Positions 53,113 to 61,997 are shown, numbered from the stretch's first letter. The stretch is 64,000 bases of DNA from Candidatus Kuenenia stuttgartensis (GCA_945902075.1 CAMDMA010000011.1:1-64000), one strand, 5' to 3'. Made by a program: numbers and translations. The notes: generated from the sequence alone by a model not told the origin.

Positions 53113-54283
53113 CGCGCTTCCTATGGTCGTCGGTCGCATTACGAAGCGTGTCACGCTCGCGCTCCGTCAAACTGCCAAGCCCCTTGTCCCGGATTTTATC
53201 GAGGATGCGATCGACCTCTCCTTCAACCGAAGAAGCCGTCCGCACGGCGGCACCAGCAGTTGGCTTTGCGTGGCGTCCGAAGAAATCGAAGAAGCCATCG
53301 AGCACCTGCGGATGCTGCGCTGCCCACCAACCCGCAAGCGCGCCGCCGAGATGGGCGGCCTCACCGCCAGCGTTGTTTCCCTGCTGAAGAAGCGTGTACA
53401 CAGAGACGCCGATCAGAAACACGGCGAGTAACTTCAGTCGCATCGGCACCACAAAGAGGAGCAGAATCTCTTCATTTGGCCGAAGCCACGCCGCCGCAAG
53501 AATGATGCCGTACACGCCACCACTCGCCCCGATGAGCGGGGTGTACGGATCATTCGAGAGGAGGCCGGGGACGCTACTCGCGGAACCCTGCCAACTCATC
53601 CACGCGATCCCGAGTCCGTTCAGCACCAGAAAGAGGCAGGCACCCGCGATCGTGCTCACGATGAAAAGTGCGATGAATCGGGTCCGCCCAAAACGATTCT
53701 CCACGATCGGGCCGAAGAACCACAGGCCCAGCATGTTGAGGGCGAGGTGGATCAAACTCACATGCAAAAAGCCGTAGCCGATGAAGCGCCAGAACTCGAA
53801 GCCCTGCACCACTCCCGTTGGACTAAATGCCCACACAGCTTGTGCAGTAGTGAATTGGAGGTACGCGCGCAGCGGTGAAACCCGAAGAAACTCGGCCTTC
53901 GCGAGCGGATCAACCATCCCAGGCGGTGTGTTCTGCCCGGGTAGCAGAAACACCGTACTTACGCCGTTTGGCAGCGGCTCAGTTGAAACGAGTGTGACCG
54001 GAACGCTGTTGGCGCGGAGATCGGCGAAGTCCTGTTCGCGGCCCGGCATCGGCTCCCATGCGCCAGACTGTACGAGCGTCTTGGGGAGCAGTTGGTCGAC
54101 GACGAAGACTGCGCAGCACACCACGATCAGAATCACGCAAGCGGACCAGGTTCTCCGTCCCCCGCCGAGAGCGCCAAAGAATCCGCTTCTACTCGCGCCA
54201 CCGCGCGAGCGGTTCACCTGCGCGTTGAAACCACCTTGCGCCGGGTTTTTCTCACGGGAATAGTCGCGGTCATCAAGGCCCAT
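53096..54283 (-). CDS. Rhomboid family intramembrane serine protease with C-terminal short helical domain
   Basis: 395 residues. After a basic N-terminus and one membrane segment, the rhomboid core follows: FEFWRFIGYGFLHVSLIHLALNMLGLWFFG, catalytic Ser in GASGGVYGII, and catalytic His in EAAHLGGALAGWW. The region between the first and second membrane segments is a long soluble insert. The C-terminus ends in VDRILDKI...GLGSLTERERDTL, a short helical motif repeated in the neighbouring site-2 protease. A TACACT hexamer seven bases before the start suggests an internal leaderless promoter. Confidence 0.92.
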   Translation of the reverse strand: MGLDDRDYSREKNPAQGGFNAQVNRSRGGASRSGFFGALGGGRRTWSACVILIVVCCAVFVVDQLLPKTLVQSGAWEPMPGREQDFADLRANSVPVTLVSTEPLPNGVSTVFLLPGQNTPPGMVDPLAKAEFLRVSPLRAYLQFTTAQAVWAFSPTGVVQGFEFWRFIGYGFLHVSLIHLALNMLGLWFFGPIVENRFGRTRFIALFIVSTIAGACLFLVLNGLGIAWMSWQGSASSVPGLLSNDPYTPLIGASGGVYGIILAAAWLRPNEEILLLFVVPMRLKLLAVFLIGVSVYTLLQQGNNAGGEAAHLGGALAGWWAAQHPQVLDGFFDFFGRHAKPTAGAAVRTASSVEGEVDRILDKIRDKGLGSLTERERDTLRNATDDHRKRDGRRN

Positions 54284-54290
54284 TCGGCGG

Positions 54291-54296
54291 AGTGTA
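54291..54296 (-). promoter_or_regulatory. Candidate internal -10 element (TACACT) before the rhomboid gene
   Basis: On the minus strand TACACT is followed by CCGCCGA and the ATG at 54283, inside the 32-base gap after the site-2 protease gene. No Shine-Dalgarno sequence is present. Confidence 0.4.
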
Positions 54297-54315
54297 CGGA
54301 ATTTGGTGCACGGAG

Positions 54316-55437
54316 TCAGCCGCCGCGACGATCGCCGTCGCGTTTCTCATCGGTCGCTCGCTGCAAAGTTTCCCGCTCGGTGGGGCTCAAACTTCCTATG
54401 CCATCGCGGGCAATTTTCGCGAGGATCCGATCGATTTCTGCTTCCCGCGCACCATCGATATCCGAAGGCTTTGAGGCTGCTGTCCCGCGCACATCGGGAG
54501 TGGCCACCGACCGCCGCCCTGCACGCCGCGGAACCTCGCGGACATCGTCGTCGAGTTCATCCTCAACAGCTGCGAGTTCCGCGGGATCCGGATCAAATCC
54601 AAGATAGTCTCGCTCGCGATCCACTTGTTTCGATGTCGTAAAGCAGACGACTCCACCAAAGAGCGCGATGGCAAGAAGCGTGGTGCTTTCGATCGAGAGT
54701 GCCACAATACCGAGCAGCACCGCGCCAAAGAGCCCAGTCCGACACGCCAATCGCATCGACCGCGCATACCCAACGCGCTTCCACAAAATCGCCTGAAGAA
54801 TCCGGCCACCATCAAGCGGAAACATCGGAAGCAGGTTGAACAGCAGCAGTGCCCACGCGATGTAATTGGTGACGAGTAGGAGTAACCCAAGCCAATCGTT
54901 GTCCGCGACTCCCACGCGCTGGAGCATTCCGGTGAGGTCAAATGGATTGGGGATCGCGCAGCCGAGCCACTGTCCATAGGTGAGGCCAATCCACGGCGTC
55001 AGCACGGCGATGAAGAGCACATTGACCAGTGGCCCACCCACTGCGGTCCAGAAATGCGCCTCTGCCCGCTCAGGCGGATTGCATGTCGCGAGACCACCGA
55101 GTGGCCAAATCAAAATCTCGTCGGCGGTACCACCTCGCCAGCGACAGGCAATGCAGTGACCGAACTCATGCAACAGGATGACGGCAAAGAGCGCAGCCAA
55201 CCCGAGTGAGGCGAGCACCATGCTGAGCGAGTTGCCACCCAAGACGCTCGCCGACTTTGAGAGGCTTGCCAGCACGAAGACCAGGAAAAACAAGTGGACG
55301 CGAACTGTTATTCCCCAAACGCGAAACACGGGAAACGACCACGACATCGGATCGTCAAAGCTTGCGCGAGTACCACGCCAATCACCGCCGAAACCTGCAG
55401 GGCGCGCGCGCTCATCGGGCTCGTCCCACGCGCTCAT
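54316..55437 (-). CDS. Site-2 protease family (M50) membrane metalloprotease
   Basis: 373 residues. After a Trp/Phe-rich N-terminus come membrane segments with zinc motif HEFGHC, then NLLPMFPLDGGRIL with the third metal ligand Asp. The C-terminal 100 residues are hydrophilic and acidic and end in IDRILAKI...GIGSLSPTERETL, the same motif as in the rhomboid next door. The start at 55437 overlaps the NUDIX gene stop as ATGA. Such proteases cut transmembrane segments in signalling or quality control. It carries no PDZ domain, unlike RseP. Confidence 0.92.
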   Translation of the reverse strand: MSAWDEPDERARPAGFGGDWRGTRASFDDPMSWSFPVFRVWGITVRVHLFFLVFVLASLSKSASVLGGNSLSMVLASLGLAALFAVILLHEFGHCIACRWRGGTADEILIWPLGGLATCNPPERAEAHFWTAVGGPLVNVLFIAVLTPWIGLTYGQWLGCAIPNPFDLTGMLQRVGVADNDWLGLLLLVTNYIAWALLLFNLLPMFPLDGGRILQAILWKRVGYARSMRLACRTGLFGAVLLGIVALSIESTTLLAIALFGGVVCFTTSKQVDRERDYLGFDPDPAELAAVEDELDDDVREVPRRAGRRSVATPDVRGTAASKPSDIDGAREAEIDRILAKIARDGIGSLSPTERETLQRATDEKRDGDRRGG

Positions 55438-56045
55438 ACGCGGGCCTCGCCGACCGAAGTTGCGTTGCCAATTGTTGGGGCCAAACGATCTGATTCAGCC
55501 ACGGCTTGAGGCATGAGTGTCCAGAGGAGAAACGCACCGAGCGTCTTCCCGTCGGTGATCTCGCCAAGCGCGATGGCGCGCGCCAATTCAGCGCGACTCA
55601 TCGCCACGACTTCCAACTCCTCCCCCGGCTCAAGCCGCTGCGGAACTTGAGCGAGATCGGTCGCGAGAAATACGTGCATGATTTCATCGGTGAATCCAGG
55701 CGAAGTGAAAAACGACCCAAGTCGCTCGATTCGACCAGCTGCGTAGCCAGTTTCCTCTTCGAGTTCCCGTCGAGCGGCATCGGCTGGATCTTCTCCCCGC
55801 TCAAGCTTTCCCGCGCAGAACTCCACAAGCCACTGCGCGACCGCAATGCGCCGATTGCGCACAAGCACCAGAATGCCGTCATTGCGAACTGCAATCACGG
55901 TGACCGCACCGGGATGCCGCACCACATCGCGCACCAAAGGTGGTCGTTGGGTGCCATCGGGCGCGAGCGTCGACGCGAATTCGTGACGTTCCACCCGAAT
56001 GATCGGGCCAACATGGGTGACGGTGACTTGCGGATCGGGTCGCAC
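55434..56045 (-). CDS. NUDIX hydrolase (ADP-ribose pyrophosphatase-like)
   Basis: About 203 residues from a GTG at 56045 (VRPDPQVTVTHVGP). The Nudix box GKLERGEDPADAARRELEEETGY has all required Gly, Glu and Arg positions. The N-terminal beta strand block (IIRVERHEFAS) and FTSPGFTDEIMHVFLA fit the ADP-sugar pyrophosphatase subgroup. It would cleave nucleoside-diphosphate-X substrates such as ADP-ribose. The longer track start at 56129 would overlap the divergent mlaF start. TATGAT ends six bases upstream of the GTG, matching a leaderless transcript. It heads the minus-strand operon. Confidence 0.87.
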   Translation of the reverse strand: MRPDPQVTVTHVGPIIRVERHEFASTLAPDGTQRPPLVRDVVRHPGAVTVIAVRNDGILVLVRNRRIAVAQWLVEFCAGKLERGEDPADAARRELEEETGYAAGRIERLGSFFTSPGFTDEIMHVFLATDLAQVPQRLEPGEELEVVAMSRAELARAIALGEITDGKTLGAFLLWTLMPQAVAESDRLAPTIGNATSVGEARV

Positions 56046-56050
56046 GCGCC

Positions 56051-56057
56051 GATCATA
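56051..56057. promoter_or_regulatory. Candidate bidirectional -10 element shared by NUDIX and mlaF genes
   Basis: The start codons are only 17 bases apart. On the minus strand TATGAT is followed by six bases and the NUDIX GTG. On the plus strand GATCAT, shifted by one base, is followed by six bases and the mlaF ATG. A TTGACC on the minus strand lies 20 bases upstream of TATGAT. The plus-strand hexamer is a weaker match. Confidence 0.5.
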
Positions 56058-56062
56058 CGACG

Positions 56063-56932
56063 ATGAACGCCCAACCGGGTCAACATCCGACTGATTCGAC
56101 CGCGCCCAGCGCGGCCCCGTCGGACGCACCCGTGCGCGTCGAGGGCATCGTGAAAAGTTTTGCCCGCCTGCGGGTCCTTCGAGGGGTCACTCTCGCGTTT
56201 CCGCGAGGCCGAACCACCGTTGTCCTCGGGCCTTCTGGATGTGGCAAGAGCGTCATGCTTAAGCATCTCGTCGGCCTCTTGCGCCCCGAACGAGGTCGGG
56301 TCTTTTACGAGTCCGAGCGCATCGACACACTCTCCGAACGAAAGCTCGCGCCTATCCGTCGACAGTTCGGTTTTCTCTTCCAACAGGGCGCGCTGTTTGA
56401 TTCGATGAATGTTTATGAAAACATCGCGTTTCCCCTACGCGAACTTGAGGGCGAAGCTCCCTATGGCGAAGAAGATCGGGTCAGGCGGGTACTCCGACTC
56501 GTCGGGCTTGAGAATGTGATTTATAGCTCGCCCTCTGAACTCTCCGGTGGGCAACAAAAACGCGTGGCGCTCGCACGGGCGGTGGTACTCGAACCCAAAG
56601 TCGTGCTTTACGACGAACCGACCACCGGACTTGATCCGATTCGCGCGGATGTCATCAACGAACTCATTCTCAAACTCAAGCAAGAGCTTCGCGTGACGAG
56701 TATCGTGGTCACGCACGATCTCATCAGTGCTTTCAAAGTTGCGGACTACATGGTGATGCTTCACGAGGGTCAAGTCGTTCTCGAGGGCGAGCCGGAAGTC
56801 TTCCGGAATTCGCAAGATCCCATTGTCAGTCGCTTTCTCCGTGGAGAAGCAAGCGATGAGGAACTTCGCGCCATTCGCGAGGTGACTTCGAGTAACCGCG
56901 AAGGCGCTCGGTTTAGTGGAGGACTCCGATGA
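56063..56932 (+). CDS. mlaF: MlaF-type lipid ABC transporter ATP-binding protein
   Basis: 289 residues. Walker A GPSGCGKSVMLKHLVGLL, Q-loop FLFQQGALFDSMNVYENIAFPLRE, signature LSGGQQKRVALARAV and Walker B VVLYDEPTTGLDPI are intact. The SVMLKHLVGLLRP and QQGALFDS segments are typical of the Mla/Mkl group. A Pro/Ala-rich N-terminal 24 residues precede the domain; a GTG at 56132 is an alternative start. The stop overlaps the MCE gene by four bases. It would power the MlaE permease encoded at 41864. Confidence 0.93.
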   Translation: MNAQPGQHPTDSTAPSAAPSDAPVRVEGIVKSFARLRVLRGVTLAFPRGRTTVVLGPSGCGKSVMLKHLVGLLRPERGRVFYESERIDTLSERKLAPIRRQFGFLFQQGALFDSMNVYENIAFPLRELEGEAPYGEEDRVRRVLRLVGLENVIYSSPSELSGGQQKRVALARAVVLEPKVVLYDEPTTGLDPIRADVINELILKLKQELRVTSIVVTHDLISAFKVADYMVMLHEGQVVLEGEPEVFRNSQDPIVSRFLRGEASDEELRAIREVTSSNREGARFSGGLR

Positions 56933-57936
56933 GAGAGCGCGTGCGCAATGTGATGGTTGGGCTTTGCGCGATCGGCGCTCTCACCGGTGGCGCGGGGCTG
57001 CTGTTTTTCTTTGGTGAGCTTGAGCCATTCTTTACCTCGCGTTGGCAACTCCAAGTTGCGTTCAACGAGGCTGGCGGTCTGCGACGCGGAAGTCTCGTGA
57101 CGCTCAACGGCGTCCCCGTTGGCGCGATTGAGCGCGTCGAAATTTGGGAAGACCCGAACAAGCCCGTGCTTGTCACGGCCGCCATCGAAGATCACGTGCG
57201 GATCCCCGATCCAAGCACCCCTAGCGTGCAGGCATCGCTGCTCGGGTCCGGTGCGCGACTCGAGCTCACGGCTGAACTTCCGATCGCATCGCCGATGCGG
57301 AGCTATCCACTCGACCGAAAACTGGTTCTGCGCGGCATCGTCGAACCCATCGAAACTCGACTCGTCGATCGCGTAAGCAAGGAGCTCGCACCACTCATCG
57401 AGAACTTCGGTGAGATCGGCATGCTTGCTCGGAACCTGAATGATCTCGTCAAGCCAGGCGCGCCGGGTGCAGCGGAAGATCCAGAGAATGTTCGGACGGT
57501 GATCCGACGACTCTCGTCGACACTCGAACGCACCGACTCCGCGCTCGCGAGTGCGCGAAGTTGGCTCGAAGACGAACAACTGCGAACCGACATACGTGAC
57601 GCCGCCCACGGCGCGAGCGAGTTGATGGCCACAGCCGCACAAATGGCCCAGCGCATTGAGGCGCTCGCCGACAGCCTTGCCGCGGATGCCGGCGCGCTCC
57701 GAAATGGCGCACTGCCAGTGCTCGATCGCGCAAGCGTTGCACTTGAGGAGATGAACAGGTTGATTGTTGCTGCGCGCACAGGCGACGGCACCATCGGACG
57801 CATGATGAAAGATCCGGCGCTCTACGAGGGACTCGCAGATGCGGCCAAGCGCCTTGATGACGCGCTTGCGAAGCTCAATCTCCTGATTGAGAAGGTCCGC
57901 GCCGAGGGGCTTAACCTCGAGCTTATGCCGAAGTGA
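56929..57936 (+). CDS. mlaD: MCE (MlaD-like) lipid transport protein
   Basis: 335 residues. One N-terminal membrane anchor (MVGLCAIGALTGGAGLLFFFGEL) is followed by the MCE domain: FNEAGGLRRGSLVTLNGVPVGAIERVEI, then a second beta half. A long helical C-terminus (about 140-335) is rich in Ala, Leu, Arg and Glu. Homologues form hexameric rings that hold lipids between the membranes. No MlaC or MlaB gene is nearby. A terminator follows 40 bases after the stop. Confidence 0.92.
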   Translation: MRERVRNVMVGLCAIGALTGGAGLLFFFGELEPFFTSRWQLQVAFNEAGGLRRGSLVTLNGVPVGAIERVEIWEDPNKPVLVTAAIEDHVRIPDPSTPSVQASLLGSGARLELTAELPIASPMRSYPLDRKLVLRGIVEPIETRLVDRVSKELAPLIENFGEIGMLARNLNDLVKPGAPGAAEDPENVRTVIRRLSSTLERTDSALASARSWLEDEQLRTDIRDAAHGASELMATAAQMAQRIEALADSLAADAGALRNGALPVLDRASVALEEMNRLIVAARTGDGTIGRMMKDPALYEGLADAAKRLDDALAKLNLLIEKVRAEGLNLELMPK

Positions 57937-57976
57937 ATCGCCGCCGCGAGTGGCAGGCGAAACGTTTCCCAAAACG

Positions 57977-58012
57977 AACAGGACGGCCCACTGGGCCGTC
58001 CTGTTTATTTTG
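57977..58012. terminator. Bidirectional terminator between convergent mlaD and OmpA-lipoprotein genes
   Basis: AACAGGACGGCCC and GGGCCGTCCTGTT pair perfectly around an ACT loop. TTTATTTTG follows on the plus strand, and an A-rich flank on the other side gives a T-rich tail on the minus strand. Confidence 0.9.
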
Positions 58013-58029
58013 ATCGAAATGCGGATCAC

Positions 58030-58695
58030 TCACTCGTTGACGATGGCGATCTCAACGCGACGCGATTCCTTCTTCGAGGACTTCGGCATCTCCGGTCCAA
58101 AGGACGAGTACTCGATCTTCGAGGTCGCGACGCCCTTCGTGTTGATGTACTGACCCACGCTGAACGCGCGTTCGAAACCGAGGTGATAGTTCGTCTTGAA
58201 GTTCGACTTCTTGATCGGATCCGTGTCGGTGAATCCCGCGAGGCGGAGATGCTTCTCGGGAAACTTCTTCTTGATCTCGCTCGCAACTTTGTCGAGCGTC
58301 TTCTTCGCCTCTGGGCGGAGCGAAGCCTTGCCAGAGTCGAAGAGCACGTCGCCTTCGATCGTCAGCGTGAGCACGCCGTTCTCCATGTCCGCTGTCACGC
58401 CCTCGGGCAGATCGAGCTTCGGCATGGTCTCCGTGGACTGCGTGTTTGCCGCGAGCGGAGCTTGCTCGGTTGACTTTGTCTGCAGCGATGCGATCTCTTG
58501 ATCGAGGCGGCGACGCTCTTGCTCACTCTGGTCGAGCGCGTTGCGAGCCTCGTCACGCTCAATGGTGAGTTGCGCGTTGGAATCCTTGAGCATGGTGAGC
58601 TCATCCTTCTGCGCGCTGTTGCAGCCGCCGAGGAATGATCCCGCGGCGAGCGCCGTGAGAAGGACGGTACGGAAACGAATAGTCGTGCCTGTCAT
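58030..58695 (-). CDS. OmpA family lipoprotein with coiled-coil N-terminus
   Basis: 221 residues. Signal peptide with lipobox LGGC (Cys25), a charged coiled coil (SNAQLTIERDEARNALDQSE), then an OmpA-like domain: DVLFDSGKASLRPEAKKTL, RLAGFTDTDPIKKSNF and KESRRVEIAIV. The usual GHTD is GFTD here. It probably anchors the outer membrane to peptidoglycan. It is distinct from the OmpA lipoprotein at 37580, with a shorter coiled coil, and is the last gene after pilD. Confidence 0.9.
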   Translation of the reverse strand: MTGTTIRFRTVLLTALAAGSFLGGCNSAQKDELTMLKDSNAQLTIERDEARNALDQSEQERRRLDQEIASLQTKSTEQAPLAANTQSTETMPKLDLPEGVTADMENGVLTLTIEGDVLFDSGKASLRPEAKKTLDKVASEIKKKFPEKHLRLAGFTDTDPIKKSNFKTNYHLGFERAFSVGQYINTKGVATSKIEYSSFGPEMPKSSKKESRRVEIAIVNE

Positions 58696-58776
58696 GAGAG
58701 TGGCATCCCTTCCAGTGTGGAGGCTGCGCGGGCCGGTCGAGGCTCCATCCTCGGCTCATCGCCCGCGGCACGCATT

Positions 58777-60096
58777 TCACCGTTGGTCGTTCGGTTGTGC
58801 AAGTTGTGCGGGCGGTCGTCTTCGCAGATTTTCAGTTTCGACTCCCTCCCGCGGCGCGAGCAGGGAAACCGCCGATTCGATCCCAAGGGCGAATCCGTCG
58901 ATCGCCGCAACCACTGCACCGCGTGCCACGACGAAGAGAATCGCCGCGACTGCGAGGTGGGGACCGAAGGGAATTTCGCGTTGGAAAAACGTGTTGAACC
59001 GCCGCATTACAAGCGCCAGAATCGCCCAGAAGATGGCGATGAAAACCGCGACGAAAAACGCGAGAACTGCGACCTTCCATCCAAACGCAGCGCCAACCGC
59101 TGCCTGAAGATGCACGTCGCCAAGCCCCATCGCTTCCCGGCCAAAGCCAAGTGAGCCAAGGATTCGAACCGCCCACACCAAAGCTCCGCCAGCGATCCAT
59201 CCAATCATCGAGCCGCCGAGGAGCGTCATCGGTTGGCAAACGGTCTCCTGGGAGGTGTAGCCGAGAAGTCCAGCGAGCACGCATGCCACGCCCGCGCCGG
59301 CGATGCCAGGAAGAATGAAGAGGAGTTCAGCGACCATCTCGCGACGGGCATGCGGGTAGGCACCGCCATCGTCACCCTCTTTCACGAATTCGTTCCAGTC
59401 GGCGAAGCTCGCGCGCAGGCGACCGGTCGAGACGAGCCACCGCGAGACACCAAGACCGAGCAACATCCCCACTGCTCCGAACGTCACCGTCCAACTCGCG
59501 ACAGGAATGGGCACAAACTCCCGGAGCCCGCGCGATTCGGGAAGGAAGCCCTGCGCGAGCCAGCCGACGAAGGCGATGATCGTGACCGTCGTCGGAATCT
59601 CAACCGGGATCAGCATGGTCTTCGCATCAACAAGTGTCATGGCGACCAGTCCCGCGATTGCCAGAACGGTGAGCACAAATGCAGGCCACGAACGACCGAA
59701 CCCCTGAAGGTGCCACCACGGGCTCGCAGCATCGCCAAGCAGGGTGCCGGGGAAACGGTCGAAGGGAGCGTAAAACGCGAGAAAGGCCGCGAGAAACAAG
59801 CACGCGACCAAAAACTCAATCAGCGGATATTGGATGCTGATCTTGACGCGGCATGCGCGACAGCGTCCACGCAACAAGAACCACCCGATGATTGGAAGGT
59901 TCTCGCGCCATGAAAGCTGATGCCCGCAGCGCGGACAGCGCGAGGGCGGTGTCACCACCGACTGCCCGGTCGGCAACCGCCAGACGAGGACGTTGAGGAA
60001 ACTCCCAACGCAGGCACCGAAGAGAAAGACGAAAAGGCCGCCCATGAGCACGGGTGCCCAGATCGCAAATTGGAGTTGAGCGTCGGGATCAAACAT
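58777..60096 (-). CDS. pilD: Prepilin peptidase (type 4 leader peptidase)
   Basis: 439 residues, longer than the usual 290. N-terminal GSFLNVLVWRLPTGQS, two zinc CxxC pairs (CPRCGHQLSW.. and CRACRVKI), and two catalytic Asp regions, TLVDAKTMLIP and GLGDVHLQAAVGAAFGW, identify it. An extra 100-residue region between them includes WNEFVKEGDDGGAYPHARRE. It cleaves and may methylate prepilins or pseudopilins of type IV pili or type II secretion. No pilin gene is in the window. Confidence 0.93.
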   Translation of the reverse strand: MFDPDAQLQFAIWAPVLMGGLFVFLFGACVGSFLNVLVWRLPTGQSVVTPPSRCPRCGHQLSWRENLPIIGWFLLRGRCRACRVKISIQYPLIEFLVACLFLAAFLAFYAPFDRFPGTLLGDAASPWWHLQGFGRSWPAFVLTVLAIAGLVAMTLVDAKTMLIPVEIPTTVTIIAFVGWLAQGFLPESRGLREFVPIPVASWTVTFGAVGMLLGLGVSRWLVSTGRLRASFADWNEFVKEGDDGGAYPHARREMVAELLFILPGIAGAGVACVLAGLLGYTSQETVCQPMTLLGGSMIGWIAGGALVWAVRILGSLGFGREAMGLGDVHLQAAVGAAFGWKVAVLAFFVAVFIAIFWAILALVMRRFNTFFQREIPFGPHLAVAAILFVVARGAVVAAIDGFALGIESAVSLLAPREGVETENLRRRPPAQLAQPNDQR

Positions 60097-60114
60097 CGGC
60101 GTGGGTCAGCCGCG

Positions 60115-60399
60115 TCAGCGCGGCGAAGTGCTTCCTTGCTCGAGTTCGCCAAGCGACATCTCGCGCACCGTCGTCTCCGCGGTGTCTAGCAACGCCTTGC
60201 AATGTCGAAGCAACTGCTCGCCACGGCGGTAGGACGCGAGACTTGCCTCGAGACCAATGTCACCTTGCTCAATCGACTCGACAAGCGCCTCGAGTTCCCT
60301 CACCGCCTGCTCGTAATCCAACGCGGCAATCGCGGGATCGATCACTCCCGCGGCGCCGTCGCTTTTCTCCGAGATCGTTGCGTCTTTCTTCTTCGCCAT
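60115..60399 (-). CDS. xseB: Exodeoxyribonuclease VII small subunit
   Basis: 94 residues from MAKKKDATIS at 60399, with AAAGGAA upstream; the track ORF extends upstream. YEQAVRELEALVESIEQGDIGLEASLASYRRGEQLLRHCKALLDTAE is the whole XseB pattern. It partners with XseA, encoded 55 bases upstream on the same strand, in an enzyme that degrades single-stranded DNA to short oligonucleotides. Confidence 0.94.
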   Translation of the reverse strand: MAKKKDATISEKSDGAAGVIDPAIAALDYEQAVRELEALVESIEQGDIGLEASLASYRRGEQLLRHCKALLDTAETTVREMSLGELEQGSTSPR

Positions 60400-60454
60400 G
60401 GGGTTCCTTTCGCGCCAGCACGCTTGTTTGCGCGGGGGGTACTTGACGTTTGTA

Positions 60455-61990
60455 TCACGTTCCGAAGAGCGAATCCGCTGGACCGGGTGCATCAGCGCGT
60501 CGGATGCCGAGTTCAACCCGCACCGGCACCATCCCATCGACCACCTGCAAGTCGAGCCTTTCGCCATCACGCGCCGCTGCCATCGAGCGCACAAGGGTTC
60601 CGTCGGCAGAGGTCACGATCGCGTATCCACGTTGAAGGGTTTCTTCCGGGCCAGCGGAGCGAAGGCGCCGTTCAAGATTCGCGATCGCGCCGCGCTCGCG
60701 AACGATGCGCTGGGCACTCGCGCGCAAAAGGCGCGGACGGAGCGCAGCGAGTGACGCGCGGGCTGCGGCGGCGCGCGCGGCTGGCGCGTTGGAGGCGAGG
60801 CGGGCAGCGATGCGTTCGAGCGCATAGCGTTCGGAGGCGAGCGCATCGGCAGTCGCGCGACGAAGGCGATTGGCAAGACCGTGCACGGCCTGGCGTGCGC
60901 GCGCAATGCGGAGGGCAGGCGACGTAAGCGCGGGCGCGCGCTCGAGACGGGCGACGCCTTCGCGCTTTGACTGTATTGACCAACGCATCGCGTTGACCAG
61001 ATCGCGCCTCATGCGCTCACAGTGCTCGATGAGCGCAGACGTATCAGGTAAGAGCAGCATGACTGCCTGCGTCGGCGTGCTTGCGCGACGATCCGCGACG
61101 AGTTCGATCACACTCGTGTCCACTTCGTGACCGATGGCTGCGACGAGTGGAAGGTGCATAGCAAACGCAGCCTCAGCGACGATGCGTTCGTTGAAGGCCC
61201 AAAGGTCTTCGCGCGATCCGCCGCCGCGTGTCACGATGACAGCATCGAGCGCAAGTTCGGCGCGACGCGCATCGAGCGCCCGCAACGCGCGGGCAACCTC
61301 AATCGCAGCGCCCTCGCCCTGCACCCGAACATCGACAACAATAAACTCGACTCCCGCGCGTCGTTCCATCGCGGTTTTGAGGACATCTTGCAGTGCCGCA
61401 CCGTTGGCACTCGTCACCACCGCGACGCGTCGCGGATTGGCCGGCAGCGCCTTCTTCCGCTCGTCAAGAAAGTAGCCTCTTTCGCGGAGTTCCTTGACCA
61501 ATTGCTGGAACTTGAGTTCGAGCGCCCCAACGCCTTGCGGCTCAAGCCGGGTTGCGTAAAGTTGCGTACGCCCCTGTGCGGCGAAGTGCCCAATTTTCCC
61601 CGTAACCACCACCGCGTCGCCTTCGCGCGGATCGAATGCGACACGCGCGGCGTCGCTGGCCCACATGACACAGGACAGCACCGATTTCGCATCTTTTACT
61701 GAGAAATACCAGTGATTTCGCTTGGAGAGGTTCGCAATCTCGCCCTGCACGCGGAACGAACCGCGCATCCCATCTTCAAGCGTCCGCGCGACGAGTTCGT
61801 TGAATGCAGTAACCGAGATCTCGGAGGTTGCCACGCGCGTCGGTTGGGAATCGTGATCGATACGCTGCGGCGGTAGCTCGCTCGGCGCTGCGGGTTCCGT
61901 CGGCCGCGTCGGAGAAGGCGTGGGGTCGAACAACCCACCCTCGAACAGGTTGCCGCGCGCGCGATTCGGGTCGAAGGGTGGCCGTTTCAC
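60455..61990 (-). CDS. xseA: Exodeoxyribonuclease VII large subunit
   Basis: 511 residues from a GTG at 61990. A Pro-rich N-terminal extension of about 55 residues precedes the OB-fold (ISVTAFNELVARTLEDGM, FRVQGEIANLSKRNHWYFSVKD). The catalytic region follows with RVAVVTSANGAALQDVL, VIVTRGGGSREDLWAFNE and AIGHEVDTSVIELVADRRASTPTQA, then a long Arg/Ala-rich helical region. A TACTAT hexamer eight bases before the GTG and no ribosome-binding site suggest a leaderless mRNA. Confidence 0.95.
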   Translation of the reverse strand: MKRPPFDPNRARGNLFEGGLFDPTPSPTRPTEPAAPSELPPQRIDHDSQPTRVATSEISVTAFNELVARTLEDGMRGSFRVQGEIANLSKRNHWYFSVKDAKSVLSCVMWASDAARVAFDPREGDAVVVTGKIGHFAAQGRTQLYATRLEPQGVGALELKFQQLVKELRERGYFLDERKKALPANPRRVAVVTSANGAALQDVLKTAMERRAGVEFIVVDVRVQGEGAAIEVARALRALDARRAELALDAVIVTRGGGSREDLWAFNERIVAEAAFAMHLPLVAAIGHEVDTSVIELVADRRASTPTQAVMLLLPDTSALIEHCERMRRDLVNAMRWSIQSKREGVARLERAPALTSPALRIARARQAVHGLANRLRRATADALASERYALERIAARLASNAPAARAAAARASLAALRPRLLRASAQRIVRERGAIANLERRLRSAGPEETLQRGYAIVTSADGTLVRSMAAARDGERLDLQVVDGMVPVRVELGIRRADAPGPADSLFGT

Positions 61991-61997
61991 AGATTCG

